From contig CAMUKG010000011.1 of NCBI GenBank assembly GCA_947089425.1, positions 1-62,654 of the forward strand: a stretch of DNA of 62,654 bases, in the 5' to 3' direction. This DNA comes from an uncultured Clostridia bacterium. Lineage in GTDB: Bacteria > Bacillota > Clostridia > Christensenellales > Pumilibacteraceae. Positions within the stretch are counted from its first letter, which is position 1; the number at the start of each line of letters is the position of its first letter. Made by a program: the position numbers and the translations under genes. The notes under the pieces were generated by a model. It was not told the origin of the DNA. It ran no database searches and saw nothing but the letters and a program-made list of their open reading frames with translations. Shown piece by piece: positions 1 through 8,013 of the stretch.

Positions 1-17
1 CAACCGTTAAGAGGGGT

Positions 18-36
18 TAAGGGGCAGAGCCCCTTA
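18..36. repeat. Perfect short palindrome near the left edge
   Basis: TAAGGGGC, a three-base loop and GCCCCTTA form an 8-bp perfect hairpin in non-coding DNA. It resembles short REP-like palindromes dispersed in many genomes, but copy number cannot be judged from one window. It lies about 20 bp before a second, stronger hairpin. Otherwise bases 1-199 show nothing I accept as coding. Confidence 0.4.
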
Positions 37-56
37 TCGTTGCGGAAAAGGGTTTT

Positions 57-94
57 AAAAGGGGAAGACACAATCGAAAGTGTCTTCCCCTTTT
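57..94. terminator. Strong bidirectional intrinsic terminator
   Basis: Arms of 15 bp (57-71 and 80-94, AAAAGGGGAAGACAC and its complement) flank an 8-base loop and end in T runs on both strands. On the minus strand it would end the transcript of the two membrane-protein genes that stop at 200. Confidence 0.8.
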
Positions 95-199
95 ATCATT
101 TTTGCAAGGCTTTTTGTGACCAAAAAGCCGTCGTTGTTTACTCACAAAGTTACATTAGTATAAAGAAAAGCTCCCCGTTGCGAGCTACGCAACAAAAAA

Positions 200-1114
200 C
201 TATTCATTTATTACGGGCGGAGTTACTACTGTGGCAGAATCCACATAATAGCGTTTTCCGTTCTTTCCGTAATAAACAGTCATATTCAAAAGGTTTACAA
301 AAAGCACCGAAAGCGGCACGGTAAGAATTAGCCCCGCGCCGAACGTAAACACGCCCACAAGCAAATTCACTGCGATAATTAGTGTCCACGAAATCAAAAA
401 CGTTGTGAATACGCTTCCCATATTGCGGAACACTCGTTTAAACGAAAAACCAAACGAGCGGAATATCCCGGCATCGCGAATAACGATATTCGGCGCCCAC
501 ATGGAAATGAACGAATACCTAAATGCCAACAGAACCAAAACCACGAGCATAATAACAAACGGCGCAAAAAATTTGAGCACTCGCACGTTAAACAGCACGA
601 AAAGCCAATACACCGACAAAATTATAATAGCATCGAAAACTATCGTGTAGAGCATTTTAACCAAAGCGAATTTGGACGACTTGCCTATATTCGAAACATA
701 TCTGCCCGTAAAGCCTATTCGCGCGTTAGACGACATAGCGCCTTCCAAAACGTTGAGTAGCGGAAGTTCGTACAACTCGAAAATGAACCTGTACGCGAAT
801 ATGAGCACAAAAACGATGAGCGCTCCCGTACTGAAAGCGGCGGCGGGATTTTTGATTAAACTGTTTTTCATTGCGCGCACAACCGCATAGGCGTTGTCGA
901 ACCAAATGTCTATACCCTCGCCTATTGCCGAAGCCGAAAAAAGAGTTGAAACAAGTTTTCCCACGCCTTCGCTTTTAAATGCGCGAAGCACCGGAAACGC
1001 AAACGGCAAACTCAAACTCACCACTATTGCGCCCGTAATTATAATATACAGCAACAGCACCCACATAAGCCCGAATTTGCTCACAAGCATTTTTAACGCA
1101 TTTTTAAACGCCAT
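200..1114 (-). CDS. Multipass membrane protein of unknown function
   Basis: 304 residues with about six hydrophobic segments (roughly 15-45, 95-115, 150-215 as three helices, 235-275). No catalytic motif or named family is recognisable; the layout of alternating long helices and short charged loops is like DUF975/glycerophosphoryl-diester-associated membrane proteins, but I cannot assign it. The start lies one base after the TGA of the upstream membrane gene, so the two are probably translationally coupled and may act together, possibly as paired subunits. Function unknown. Confidence 0.6.
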   Translation of the reverse strand: MAFKNALKMLVSKFGLMWVLLLYIIITGAIVVSLSLPFAFPVLRAFKSEGVGKLVSTLFSASAIGEGIDIWFDNAYAVVRAMKNSLIKNPAAAFSTGALIVFVLIFAYRFIFELYELPLLNVLEGAMSSNARIGFTGRYVSNIGKSSKFALVKMLYTIVFDAIIILSVYWLFVLFNVRVLKFFAPFVIMLVVLVLLAFRYSFISMWAPNIVIRDAGIFRSFGFSFKRVFRNMGSVFTTFLISWTLIIAVNLLVGVFTFGAGLILTVPLSVLFVNLLNMTVYYGKNGKRYYVDSATVVTPPVINE

Positions 1115-1115
1115 T

Positions 1116-1946
1116 TCAATTACCGCCTACCGCGCGTTTTTCGTCGCGACGTTCCATCCCCGAAAGGTCGAACATGGAAATCATGATATACGACACAAGA
1201 TACATTATGAGAAATAAATAAAGCACAACGCCGAGCGCTATGCGAACATAACTTATACCGACAAACGACACAACGCTCGCAAGAACCGCAACGATTGCAA
1301 ACGGCGTTAAAAGTCCCAAAATTATACCGCCGCTTTTTTTATCTATAAGCCTAAGCGACGAAGCCGCCGCATCGCCGAAAGAAAATCCGTATATAACCAT
1401 CATAGGCGTCCAATACATTGTTGAACAAGACGCGAAAACGGCAAGCACGAAGAGCCCAACCGACAAAATCGACGCGATAATCATGTTGAAAGCCGTAGGA
1501 AATCCTTTTCCGCTCATGAGCATGTGCAAAAGCGTTAATAGTCCGCATTGTATCATGCCATAAAGAGCGAGAATGAACGACAGAATAAAAAACGAAATGA
1601 GCACGGGGAGAAAATAATTGTTTATTTGTTTCAGCGGCGAAACAAGCATTATTTTTCCGACGCGAAAATGCTTTTCAATAACCGAAAGAGCAAGCGACGT
1701 GCAAAAAATCAACGCCAAAAAAATCAAAATAAGCGGATAAACGTATTTTGTGGCGTACTTATTGAAAATGAGCCAAAACACATCGGGGAAACCTTTAACA
1801 TACGTTTTCGAATACTCCACAAGATAGGCAAGCGACGCCATAGGCTTTGTGAAAATACCGAGCAATACGGCGGCGGGCAAACACACGAGAGAAAGCGCTC
1901 CGAACGTTTTGAACATATATTTAAATGTCCGCTTGATATACGCCAT
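1116..1946 (-). CDS. Multipass membrane protein of unknown function, apparently leaderless
   Basis: 276 residues from the ATG at 1946 (MAYIKRTFKYMFK...), with about six hydrophobic helices spread over residues 10-265 and a basic C-terminal tail. An in-frame upstream ATG at 1973 exists, but it lies inside the promoter -35/-10 region, so 1946 is the better start. A consensus -10 box ends only six bases before this ATG, which leaves no room for a ribosome binding site, and the mRNA probably starts at or next to the start codon. It is the first gene of a two-gene unit with the membrane protein downstream. Function unknown. Confidence 0.6.
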   Translation of the reverse strand: MAYIKRTFKYMFKTFGALSLVCLPAAVLLGIFTKPMASLAYLVEYSKTYVKGFPDVFWLIFNKYATKYVYPLILIFLALIFCTSLALSVIEKHFRVGKIMLVSPLKQINNYFLPVLISFFILSFILALYGMIQCGLLTLLHMLMSGKGFPTAFNMIIASILSVGLFVLAVFASCSTMYWTPMMVIYGFSFGDAAASSLRLIDKKSGGIILGLLTPFAIVAVLASVVSFVGISYVRIALGVVLYLFLIMYLVSYIMISMFDLSGMERRDEKRAVGGN

Positions 1947-1952
1947 AACGCA

Positions 1953-1981
1953 ATTATACCCCATTGCGCTCATTTATGCAA
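1953..1981 (-). promoter_or_regulatory. Sigma-A promoter, leaderless configuration
   Basis: On the minus strand TTGCAT (1976-1981), a 17-bp spacer and TATAAT (1953-1958). The ATG at 1946 follows after six bases, where transcription would be expected to start. Confidence 0.7.
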
Positions 1982-2020
1982 GAAAAATAACGACCATTTC
2001 GAAAATACGCCCGTAATCGC

Positions 2021-2050
2021 TTGACAAACGCCGCAAACTCGCGATATATT
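2021..2050 (+). promoter_or_regulatory. Promoter of the TPP riboswitch-thiT unit
   Basis: TTGACA at 2021-2026, an 18-bp spacer and TATATT at 2045-2050. Transcription would start near 2057, just before the riboswitch aptamer. Confidence 0.75.
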
Positions 2051-2060
2051 ATTAGCGTGA

Positions 2061-2160
2061 TTACCGCTGGGGGCGCTGCAAAACGCTGCGGCTGAGATAA
2101 CGACGGCAAGTCGTTGGTCCCTTTGAACCTGTGAGTTAGCACTCGCGTAGGGAAGCTTGT
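2061..2160 (+). promoter_or_regulatory. TPP riboswitch (THI element)
   Basis: Conserved aptamer landmarks occur in order: GGGGGCGCTGC (from about 2069), GGCTGAGATAA (2090-2100), CCCTTTGAACCTG (from 2119) and GCGTAGGGAAGC (2145-2155). These match the thi-box consensus that binds thiamin pyrophosphate. A terminator follows at 2194-2226 and then thiT, so the switch most likely works by premature termination when TPP is abundant. The 3' aptamer edge AGTCG (2109-2113) could pair with CGACT in the terminator arm (2202-2206), a possible but unproven antiterminator. Confidence 0.93.
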
Positions 2161-2193
2161 CGATTGTAAATTTTTTCATGCAATTATTACGGC

Positions 2194-2226
2194 AAACGAA
2201 CCGACTACCGAGTCGGTTCGTTTTTT
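2194..2226 (+). terminator. Riboswitch-controlled intrinsic terminator
   Basis: Arms CGAACCGACT (2197-2206) and AGTCGGTTCG (2211-2220) with loop ACCG are followed by six T. It lies between the TPP aptamer and thiT, in the expected place for an attenuator. Confidence 0.85.
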
Positions 2227-2260
2227 GTCCGTGCGGGCTTCGGTAATAAAGGAGGTCCTT

Positions 2261-3058
2261 TTGTATAAACCGTTTTCCACCCTGTTCGGAGCAAATAAGC
2301 TCTTCGATTTCGACGACTTCAAAGAAGCCGACACAATGTTGCGAGCCACGCTCATTTTATGCATTTGCCTGTTCGTCGCGCTAATAGCGGGCACGCTTAT
2401 CGCCTACTTCGCGCTTAAAGCCAAAGGCAAACGCGACGTTATTCGCACCAAAGACTTAACTTACGGCGCAATTTGTCTTGCCGCCTCGTATGCTCTTTCT
2501 TTTCTCGGCATAGGTTTGCCTTACGGCGGCACGATAACTTTTGCGTCCGTTTTGCCCATTATGATTTATTGTTACTATTTCGGATTTTTCAAAGGACTTG
2601 TGGTCACTGTGTCATACACCGTTCTGCAATTTTTCCAAAGTCCGTCTATCGTGCACCCCATGAGCGCGGTGCTCGACTACGCTATTCCCTATCTTTCGCT
2701 CGCATTTCTCGGAGTGTTCTCTTACCGTCAGAGCCGTTATAATAAAATCATTACCGACGGAAAGCACCAGCTTGCCGCGCACGTTCCTTTCTTTATCGGC
2801 GTTGCGTGCTATTTCGCAGTGCGCTATATAAGCCACGTTTTGAGCGGCGTGCTGTTTTGGGGCGAATACATAGCTTGGGACGGTTGGTGGCAAAACCACT
2901 TATGGGCTTATTCGTTCGCATATAACGGCGTGTTCTTTATTCCCGACACAATAATAGCGTTATGCGCCGCCGTAGGCGTGCTATCAAGCAAGTCGTTCAA
3001 TCGCTTCATGGCTTCGTCGGCAAACGTTTCGACTTCTTCCGACGTTGCCGTGCAGTAA
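2261..3058 (+). CDS. thiT: Thiamine transporter ThiT (ECF substrate-binding subunit)
   Basis: 265 residues. ThiT proteins are membrane S-components that bind thiamine and work with a shared ECF energising module, which is not encoded here. The sequence has about seven hydrophobic helices. It shows the ThiT signatures GLPYGGTITFASVLPI (about residues 95-110), an aromatic-rich loop with FQSPSIVHP, and LDYAIPYLSLAFLG. The TTG at 2261 is chosen because GGAGGT (2251-2256) sits five bases before it; a frame-open TTG at 2225 lies inside the terminator U-run and is rejected. The N-terminus carries an extra hydrophobic segment compared with the short N-terminus usual in ThiT. Regulation is by the upstream TPP riboswitch. 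The last 53 bases overlap the 3' end of the convergent ftsW gene. Confidence 0.88.
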   Translation: MYKPFSTLFGANKLFDFDDFKEADTMLRATLILCICLFVALIAGTLIAYFALKAKGKRDVIRTKDLTYGAICLAASYALSFLGIGLPYGGTITFASVLPIMIYCYYFGFFKGLVVTVSYTVLQFFQSPSIVHPMSAVLDYAIPYLSLAFLGVFSYRQSRYNKIITDGKHQLAAHVPFFIGVACYFAVRYISHVLSGVLFWGEYIAWDGWWQNHLWAYSFAYNGVFFIPDTIIALCAAVGVLSSKSFNRFMASSANVSTSSDVAVQ

Positions 3059-4187
3059 GTTTCACCGTTTTGTGGCTTCGCCTACTTATGCTTTGCAAAA
3101 TTCCCACACCCGAGCAAAACACTATTAGCGAACTGCTTCCCGCGCTGATAAACGGCAACGGAAGCCCTGTGGGAGGAATGGAGCCCGTAACAACCGCAAT
3201 ATTCACAAGCACTTGAATCGCGATAATGCACGCGATTCCGCTCGCAAGATAGCACCCGAATCTGTCGGTGCTATTTTGCGCTATACGGATAGCGCGAGCT
3301 ATTAAAAGCACGAAAGCGAACATAACGACCGCGCACCCTATAAGCCCGAGCTCCTCGCCTATTATGCTGAATATAAAGTCGCTTTCCGAAAACGGCAAAA
3401 ACAGATATTTTTGGCGAGAATTAAAAAGCCCGAGCCCGAACAGTCCGCCGCTTCCGAGCGAATAAAACGACTGAATGAGTTGGTATCCCTCGCCAAGCGG
3501 AGACGCCCACGGGTCGATAAAAGCGAGCATACGCTTTAATCTGTAAGGCTCGACTATTATGAGAAGAGGCACCATTGCCACAACGGGCAAAGCGAGAATA
3601 AAGAAATGTTTTATTCTTGCCCCGCCTATAAAGAGCATGGCGAACATGAGAAGCACCACGCAAATGGTTATAGACATGTTCGGCTCCAAAATGATGAGCA
3701 AACATATGAGCGCGCCCACTCCGAGCACAGGCAATATTCCCTTGAACGTAGTCATTTTTTTGTGATGTTTCGCCATGTAGGCGGCGGAAAAAATTATAAA
3801 TCCGAATTTGGCTATTTCGCTCGCCTGCATTGTGAAAAACGGCAAGTTTATCCAACGTCGCGCGCCGTAGCTTTCCACGCCCACTCCGGGAATAAAAACG
3901 AGCGCCAACAGTAAAATCGAAATTCCGAGAATAACAAAACGCAACTTTCCGAGAACATGGTAGTCTATAAAACTCATAGCCGTCATTGCCACAAACCCGA
4001 GAACGGCGCCCACAAGTTGCTTAAACATATAAAAATATTGATTGCCGTAATTCACTTGCGCATTGTAGCTACTTGCCGCATACACCATAACCACGCCGAA
4101 AAGCACCAACATCACGGTAACCGACGTGAGAATAAAATCGTATTCTCCTTTGCTTTCGTGTAACAAACCGTTTTTCTTATTTGACAT
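3006..4187 (-). CDS. ftsW: FtsW/RodA/SpoVE family peptidoglycan glycosyltransferase
   Basis: 393 residues. SEDS-family enzymes polymerise lipid II into glycan strands with a partner class B PBP. Ten or so membrane helices are visible, with family motifs around residues 107-125 (GARRWINL..FTMQASEIAKF) and near the C-terminus (TGSIPPTGLPLPFISAGSSS). The tail is highly basic. In this cluster its natural partner is the SpoVD/FtsI-like PBP at 8014-9918, so it may be FtsW or the sporulation paralogue SpoVE; the sequence does not separate them. The start overlaps the end of murD by 11 bases. The 3' end overlaps the convergent thiT by 53 bp. Confidence 0.92.
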   Translation of the reverse strand: MSNKKNGLLHESKGEYDFILTSVTVMLVLFGVVMVYAASSYNAQVNYGNQYFYMFKQLVGAVLGFVAMTAMSFIDYHVLGKLRFVILGISILLLALVFIPGVGVESYGARRWINLPFFTMQASEIAKFGFIIFSAAYMAKHHKKMTTFKGILPVLGVGALICLLIILEPNMSITICVVLLMFAMLFIGGARIKHFFILALPVVAMVPLLIIVEPYRLKRMLAFIDPWASPLGEGYQLIQSFYSLGSGGLFGLGLFNSRQKYLFLPFSESDFIFSIIGEELGLIGCAVVMFAFVLLIARAIRIAQNSTDRFGCYLASGIACIIAIQVLVNIAVVTGSIPPTGLPLPFISAGSSSLIVFCSGVGILQSISRRSHKTVKLTARQRRKKSKRLPTKP

Positions 4188-5445
4188 TGCGCACCAACCG
4201 TTCGAACTCTTCGCCGCGCTCTACGTAAGACGAAAACATATCGAAACTTGCGGAAGCGGGCGACAGCAACACGTTTTCTTCGTCTCCCTCTTTCGCCCAT
4301 TCGAAAGCTTTTGAAAAGTCGTTGAAAGTTTGCACGTTTTCAAAGTTCGCGCGCAACGCCGCGTTTTTAACTTTGCTTGCCGTTTGCCCAACCGCCGCCA
4401 CTCGAACCACGTGCTTAGGTAGCGAAGCGAATAGTTCGTCGTATTCGTAACCCTTGTCACTCCCGCCAACAATCATGCAAGTTGTGCCGCTCATAGCGCG
4501 GGCGGCGCATACCGACGCGGCTATATTCGTGCCTTTGGAATCGTTATAATAATTTTTCCCTCGCACTCGCGCCACAAGTCTAAGCCTGTGCGAATCGGCG
4601 GCGAAACTTGTGAGCGCGTCCACAATACTCGCATTATCTATCCCGAACGCTTTTGCGGCGCAAACTGCCGAGAGAACGTTTTTTAAGTTGTGTTCCCCCT
4701 CGAGTTTAACTCGCTCAACGCCGCAAATTCTCTCGCAATCGTAATAAATTGCGTTGTTATATGTATAAGCGCCGCTAAGTTTTCGGTTGAGCGACGTATA
4801 AAGCACTCTGCTTTTAGGCGCGAGCCCTTTGAGCGAACAGAGCGCAATATCGTCTTGCGACAGCACGAGAAAATCTTTTTCGGTTTGATTTTCGGCGATA
4901 CGAAGTTTTGCCGCGCAATATGCTTCAATAGTTTTATGACGGTCGAGGTGGTCGGGCGTTATATTTGTTATTACCGCTATGTGCGGGCGGAAAGAAACAA
5001 TTGTTTCGAGCTGAAAACTTGAAACTTCCACGACTGCGCAATCGTAGCCGCCGCGTGAAGCCGCGAGCGAAAACGAGCTTCCCACATTGCCGCAAACTGC
5101 GGGATTACGTCCCGAACGCCGCAAAATTTCTCCGAGCAGTTGAGTAACCGTAGTTTTTCCGTTCGTGCCAGTAACCGCTATAATCGGTCGCACGTTCAGC
5201 ATGGCGCCGAGTTCCAACTCGCCTATTAAAGGAATCGAATTTTCTTTTGCGAAAGCGAAAATCGGTTGTTCCTCGCTTATTCCCGGACTCGCAACTATAA
5301 GCTCCGCGCCGAATTTACTCCACTCTTTTTCGTCTTCGGCATAGGCACACACGGCGCCCGCAACTTCCAACGCTTCGCGCGCTCCTTTTCCGCTCACGCC
5401 TTTGCCCGCAATCAACACACGCTTGTTTTTAAATTCCGTATTCAT
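4177..5445 (-). CDS. murD: UDP-N-acetylmuramoyl-L-alanine--D-glutamate ligase
   Basis: 422 residues, slightly shorter than the usual 440-450. MurD adds D-glutamate to UDP-MurNAc-L-Ala in the cytoplasm using ATP. Visible are the N-terminal nucleotide-like fold (LIAGKGVSGKGAREAL), the central Mur-ligase ATP loop VTGTNGKTTVTQLL at about residues 88-101, NITPDHLDRH near 160 and the C-terminal domain with DSKGTN near 278. It overlaps ftsW downstream by 11 bases, and 84 bases separate it from mraY upstream. Assignment to MurD rather than MurC or MurF rests on the N-terminal domain and on its place between mraY and ftsW. Confidence 0.93.
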   Translation of the reverse strand: MNTEFKNKRVLIAGKGVSGKGAREALEVAGAVCAYAEDEKEWSKFGAELIVASPGISEEQPIFAFAKENSIPLIGELELGAMLNVRPIIAVTGTNGKTTVTQLLGEILRRSGRNPAVCGNVGSSFSLAASRGGYDCAVVEVSSFQLETIVSFRPHIAVITNITPDHLDRHKTIEAYCAAKLRIAENQTEKDFLVLSQDDIALCSLKGLAPKSRVLYTSLNRKLSGAYTYNNAIYYDCERICGVERVKLEGEHNLKNVLSAVCAAKAFGIDNASIVDALTSFAADSHRLRLVARVRGKNYYNDSKGTNIAASVCAARAMSGTTCMIVGGSDKGYEYDELFASLPKHVVRVAAVGQTASKVKNAALRANFENVQTFNDFSKAFEWAKEGDEENVLLSPASASFDMFSSYVERGEEFERLVRNVK

Positions 5446-5529
5446 CGGCTCTCTCCGTATCGATTAAGTTGTCCACCTAATACTATGCCGCGAAAGCCGT
5501 TTATATGACGGAAAGACCGTTTTAAAAGT

Positions 5530-6528
5530 TTACAAAACACAAGCCGCCGTTATAATCACCGTCAAAATTCCGAGCGCCGCAGTTATGGAAGAATACACCG
5601 TTACAATACGGTTTTCGTGTATTCCCTTGCGTTCGAAATGGTGATGAAGCGGAGCCATTAAAAATATACGTTTTTTGGTAGCCTTAAAGCTTATTACTTG
5701 CAATATTACCGAAAGGCTCGTTGCCACAAACATCACGCCTATAATTGGAGCTATTAGTTCGAGTCCGCTCATAACGGTAAGGCAACCGAAACCGCCGCCG
5801 AGCGCGAGCGCGCCCGTGTCGCCCATAAAAATCTTAGCGGGATAACAGTTGTAGCACAAAAAGCCGCACAGCGCTCCCATAAGCACGCCGCAATACAAAA
5901 TAAGATTTCCGAATTCGTTTTCTATGGCTCCGTCACCCGATACATACGCCGCGAAAGCTATTATAATAGCGAAAAAGAACAGATAAGAAACCGACACTTT
6001 TCCCGCAAGTCCGTCGAGTCCGTCGGTTAGGTTCACGGAATTTGTAAACGCCAAGAACACGAGCATAAAAAGCGGAATAGCCGCTATTCCCAAATCTAGT
6101 TCTTTAAGCGTGAACGGCGCGTAAATGACGCTTCCCACAAGCGAATTGTTATAGGCGAATACCGACACTATGACGGCAATAAGCAGTTGAAAGATAATTT
6201 TTTGAAGCGGGCTCAAACCTTTGTTTTGCTTGAAAAACACTTTAATAAAATCGTCTATAAATCCTATTATTCCGTAGCCGAGTGTAACGAAAAGAGCTAC
6301 GAGCATTAGCGTGTTATCTTTACTCGAAAACGCGGGACAACAAACGGATAGCGCAAGCATAACCCCTATCCCGCCCATAGTGGGCGTTCCGCTTTTACTT
6401 ATATGGTTGTCCACATACGAAAGTATTGTTTGCCGCACTTTAAGACGTTTGCCGAGCATAATAACAAGAGGCATAACCGCCACGCAAATCGCGAATGCCG
6501 CAAGAGTTGCCGTAAGTATTCTAATCAT
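5530..6528 (-). CDS. mraY: Phospho-N-acetylmuramoyl-pentapeptide transferase
   Basis: 332 residues and ten predicted membrane helices. MraY transfers phospho-MurNAc-pentapeptide to undecaprenyl phosphate, giving lipid I. Diagnostic motifs are GTPTMGGIG (about 47-55), the catalytic-region NSVNLTDGLDGLA (about 162-174), FMGDTGALALGG (about 222-233) and the C-terminal HHHFERKG (about 297-304). It starts inside murE (8-bp overlap). In most dcw clusters murF lies between murE and mraY; here it is absent. Confidence 0.96.
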   Translation of the reverse strand: MIRILTATLAAFAICVAVMPLVIMLGKRLKVRQTILSYVDNHISKSGTPTMGGIGVMLALSVCCPAFSSKDNTLMLVALFVTLGYGIIGFIDDFIKVFFKQNKGLSPLQKIIFQLLIAVIVSVFAYNNSLVGSVIYAPFTLKELDLGIAAIPLFMLVFLAFTNSVNLTDGLDGLAGKVSVSYLFFFAIIIAFAAYVSGDGAIENEFGNLILYCGVLMGALCGFLCYNCYPAKIFMGDTGALALGGGFGCLTVMSGLELIAPIIGVMFVATSLSVILQVISFKATKKRIFLMAPLHHHFERKGIHENRIVTVYSSITAALGILTVIITAACVL

Positions 6529-7966
6529 TAGCTCTCCCGTTTTGCAATAAGCTCATAATATATTCCTCGTCGTTGTATTCGTATTTCACGCCCTTGATTT
6601 CTTGATAGCGTTCGGCGCCCTTGCCCGCAACGAGCACAATGTCGCCGCTCTCCGCCATGCCGAGCGCAAGCCTTAGCGCTTTTTTTCTGTCGGGTTCGGT
6701 AAACACGTATTCGCGCTTATTTTCGGGCACGCCTTCGTATGCGTCGGCAATAATATCCGAAGGTTCCTCGTAGCGAGGATTGTCGCTCGTTATAACCGTT
6801 AAATCGCTGAGTTCCGCCGCAACCTTACCCATTACTTTGCGCTTCGTTCTGTCGCGATTTCCGCCGCAACCGAACACGGTGATAATGCGTGCGGGCGCAA
6901 ATTCTTTCACCGACGTTATTATATTCCAAAGTCCGTCGTCGGTATGCGCGAAATCTATTATTACGCTGAATTTGGCAGTGTTTATAACGTTATAGCGCCC
7001 GTCAACTCTCTTCAATGAGCGTATGCCGTGCAAAATATCCGCAAACCCCACTCCCGCAAGTTTTGCCATAGCGGCGGCGCAAAGAGTGTTATACATATTG
7101 AACCTTCCGGGTAACGCAAATTTTATCTCGCCTATATCGTCGGACAGGTTTATTATGTAGCTAAGCCCTTCGGCGCTCATCTTTAAATCTATGCCGAACA
7201 CGTCGGCGGGATTCATCGTGCCGTAGCCGAGCATAGGGATTTCGGCGTCGCGCAAAAGTTTTTGTCCGAGTGAGTCATCGGCGTTAACGGCAGCGCATTT
7301 GCAAGCGCCTTTTTTAAACAGCTTTTCTTTGGCGCGAGCATAACTTTCCATATCGCCGAAATAGTCGAGGTGGTCTTGCGAAAGATTTGTAAAGCCCGCA
7401 ACTTCGAACTCTATGCCGAAAATCTTATCGAGAGCGAGAGCGTGCGCCGAAACTTCCATTACTACGCTCGTCACACCGCAATCTTTCATTTTGCGCAAAA
7501 CGCAGTTTAGCTCTACGGGGTCGGGCGTTGTAAGCACGGCGCTTTCACAGTGCCCGCAGTATCTTATGCAGTTTGTTCCTATCAGCCCAACTTCCTCGCC
7601 CGCCTCGCGAAGTATTTCCGCAAGAACGTAAGAAGTGGTAGTTTTGCCGTTAGTTCCCGTAATGCCGAACATTTTCAGCTCGCTCGACGGATTGCCGTAA
7701 AACGTCGAAGCGGCCTCCGCGAAAGCAGCCCGCGTGTTCGGCACCACAATTTGCGGACATTCGGCATCGGTCATTCTCTCGCACACGACGGCGGACGCGC
7801 CGCGCTCCGCCGCCTTCGCGGCAAAGTCGTGGCCGTCGCTTTTGCTTCCCGCAAGACAGAAAAACAAACTGCCGTTTTCCGCTTTGTCTGCCTCGTGACA
7901 CAGCATTTCTATTTCTATATCGCCGTATTCGGCATTACATTTTTTTACAAGCGTTTTAAGTTTCAT
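6521..7966 (-). CDS. murE: UDP-MurNAc-L-Ala-D-Glu:meso-DAP ligase
   Basis: 481 residues. MurE adds the third stem-peptide residue. The ATP loop ITGTNGKTTTSYV is at about 100-112, the lysine-carbamylation region and SAHALALDKIFGIEF near 172-187, and the substrate-selecting motif DNPRYEEP near 395. DNPR is the signature of enzymes that take meso-diaminopimelate rather than lysine. This agrees with DapL and DapF being encoded elsewhere in the window. The gene overlaps mraY by 8 bp. Confidence 0.95.
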   Translation of the reverse strand: MKLKTLVKKCNAEYGDIEIEMLCHEADKAENGSLFFCLAGSKSDGHDFAAKAAERGASAVVCERMTDAECPQIVVPNTRAAFAEAASTFYGNPSSELKMFGITGTNGKTTTSYVLAEILREAGEEVGLIGTNCIRYCGHCESAVLTTPDPVELNCVLRKMKDCGVTSVVMEVSAHALALDKIFGIEFEVAGFTNLSQDHLDYFGDMESYARAKEKLFKKGACKCAAVNADDSLGQKLLRDAEIPMLGYGTMNPADVFGIDLKMSAEGLSYIINLSDDIGEIKFALPGRFNMYNTLCAAAMAKLAGVGFADILHGIRSLKRVDGRYNVINTAKFSVIIDFAHTDDGLWNIITSVKEFAPARIITVFGCGGNRDRTKRKVMGKVAAELSDLTVITSDNPRYEEPSDIIADAYEGVPENKREYVFTEPDRKKALRLALGMAESGDIVLVAGKGAERYQEIKGVKYEYNDEEYIMSLLQNGRAND

Positions 7967-8013
7967 AATTTCACCCGTGCGTTCTCCGCTTTTGATTTAC
8001 GTTCGTTTTCTTA

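Noticed and set aside
40..324. 94-codon plus-strand frame at the left edge
   Set aside because: It covers the terminator hairpin and runs into the antisense of a membrane-protein gene, with no homology or ribosome site.
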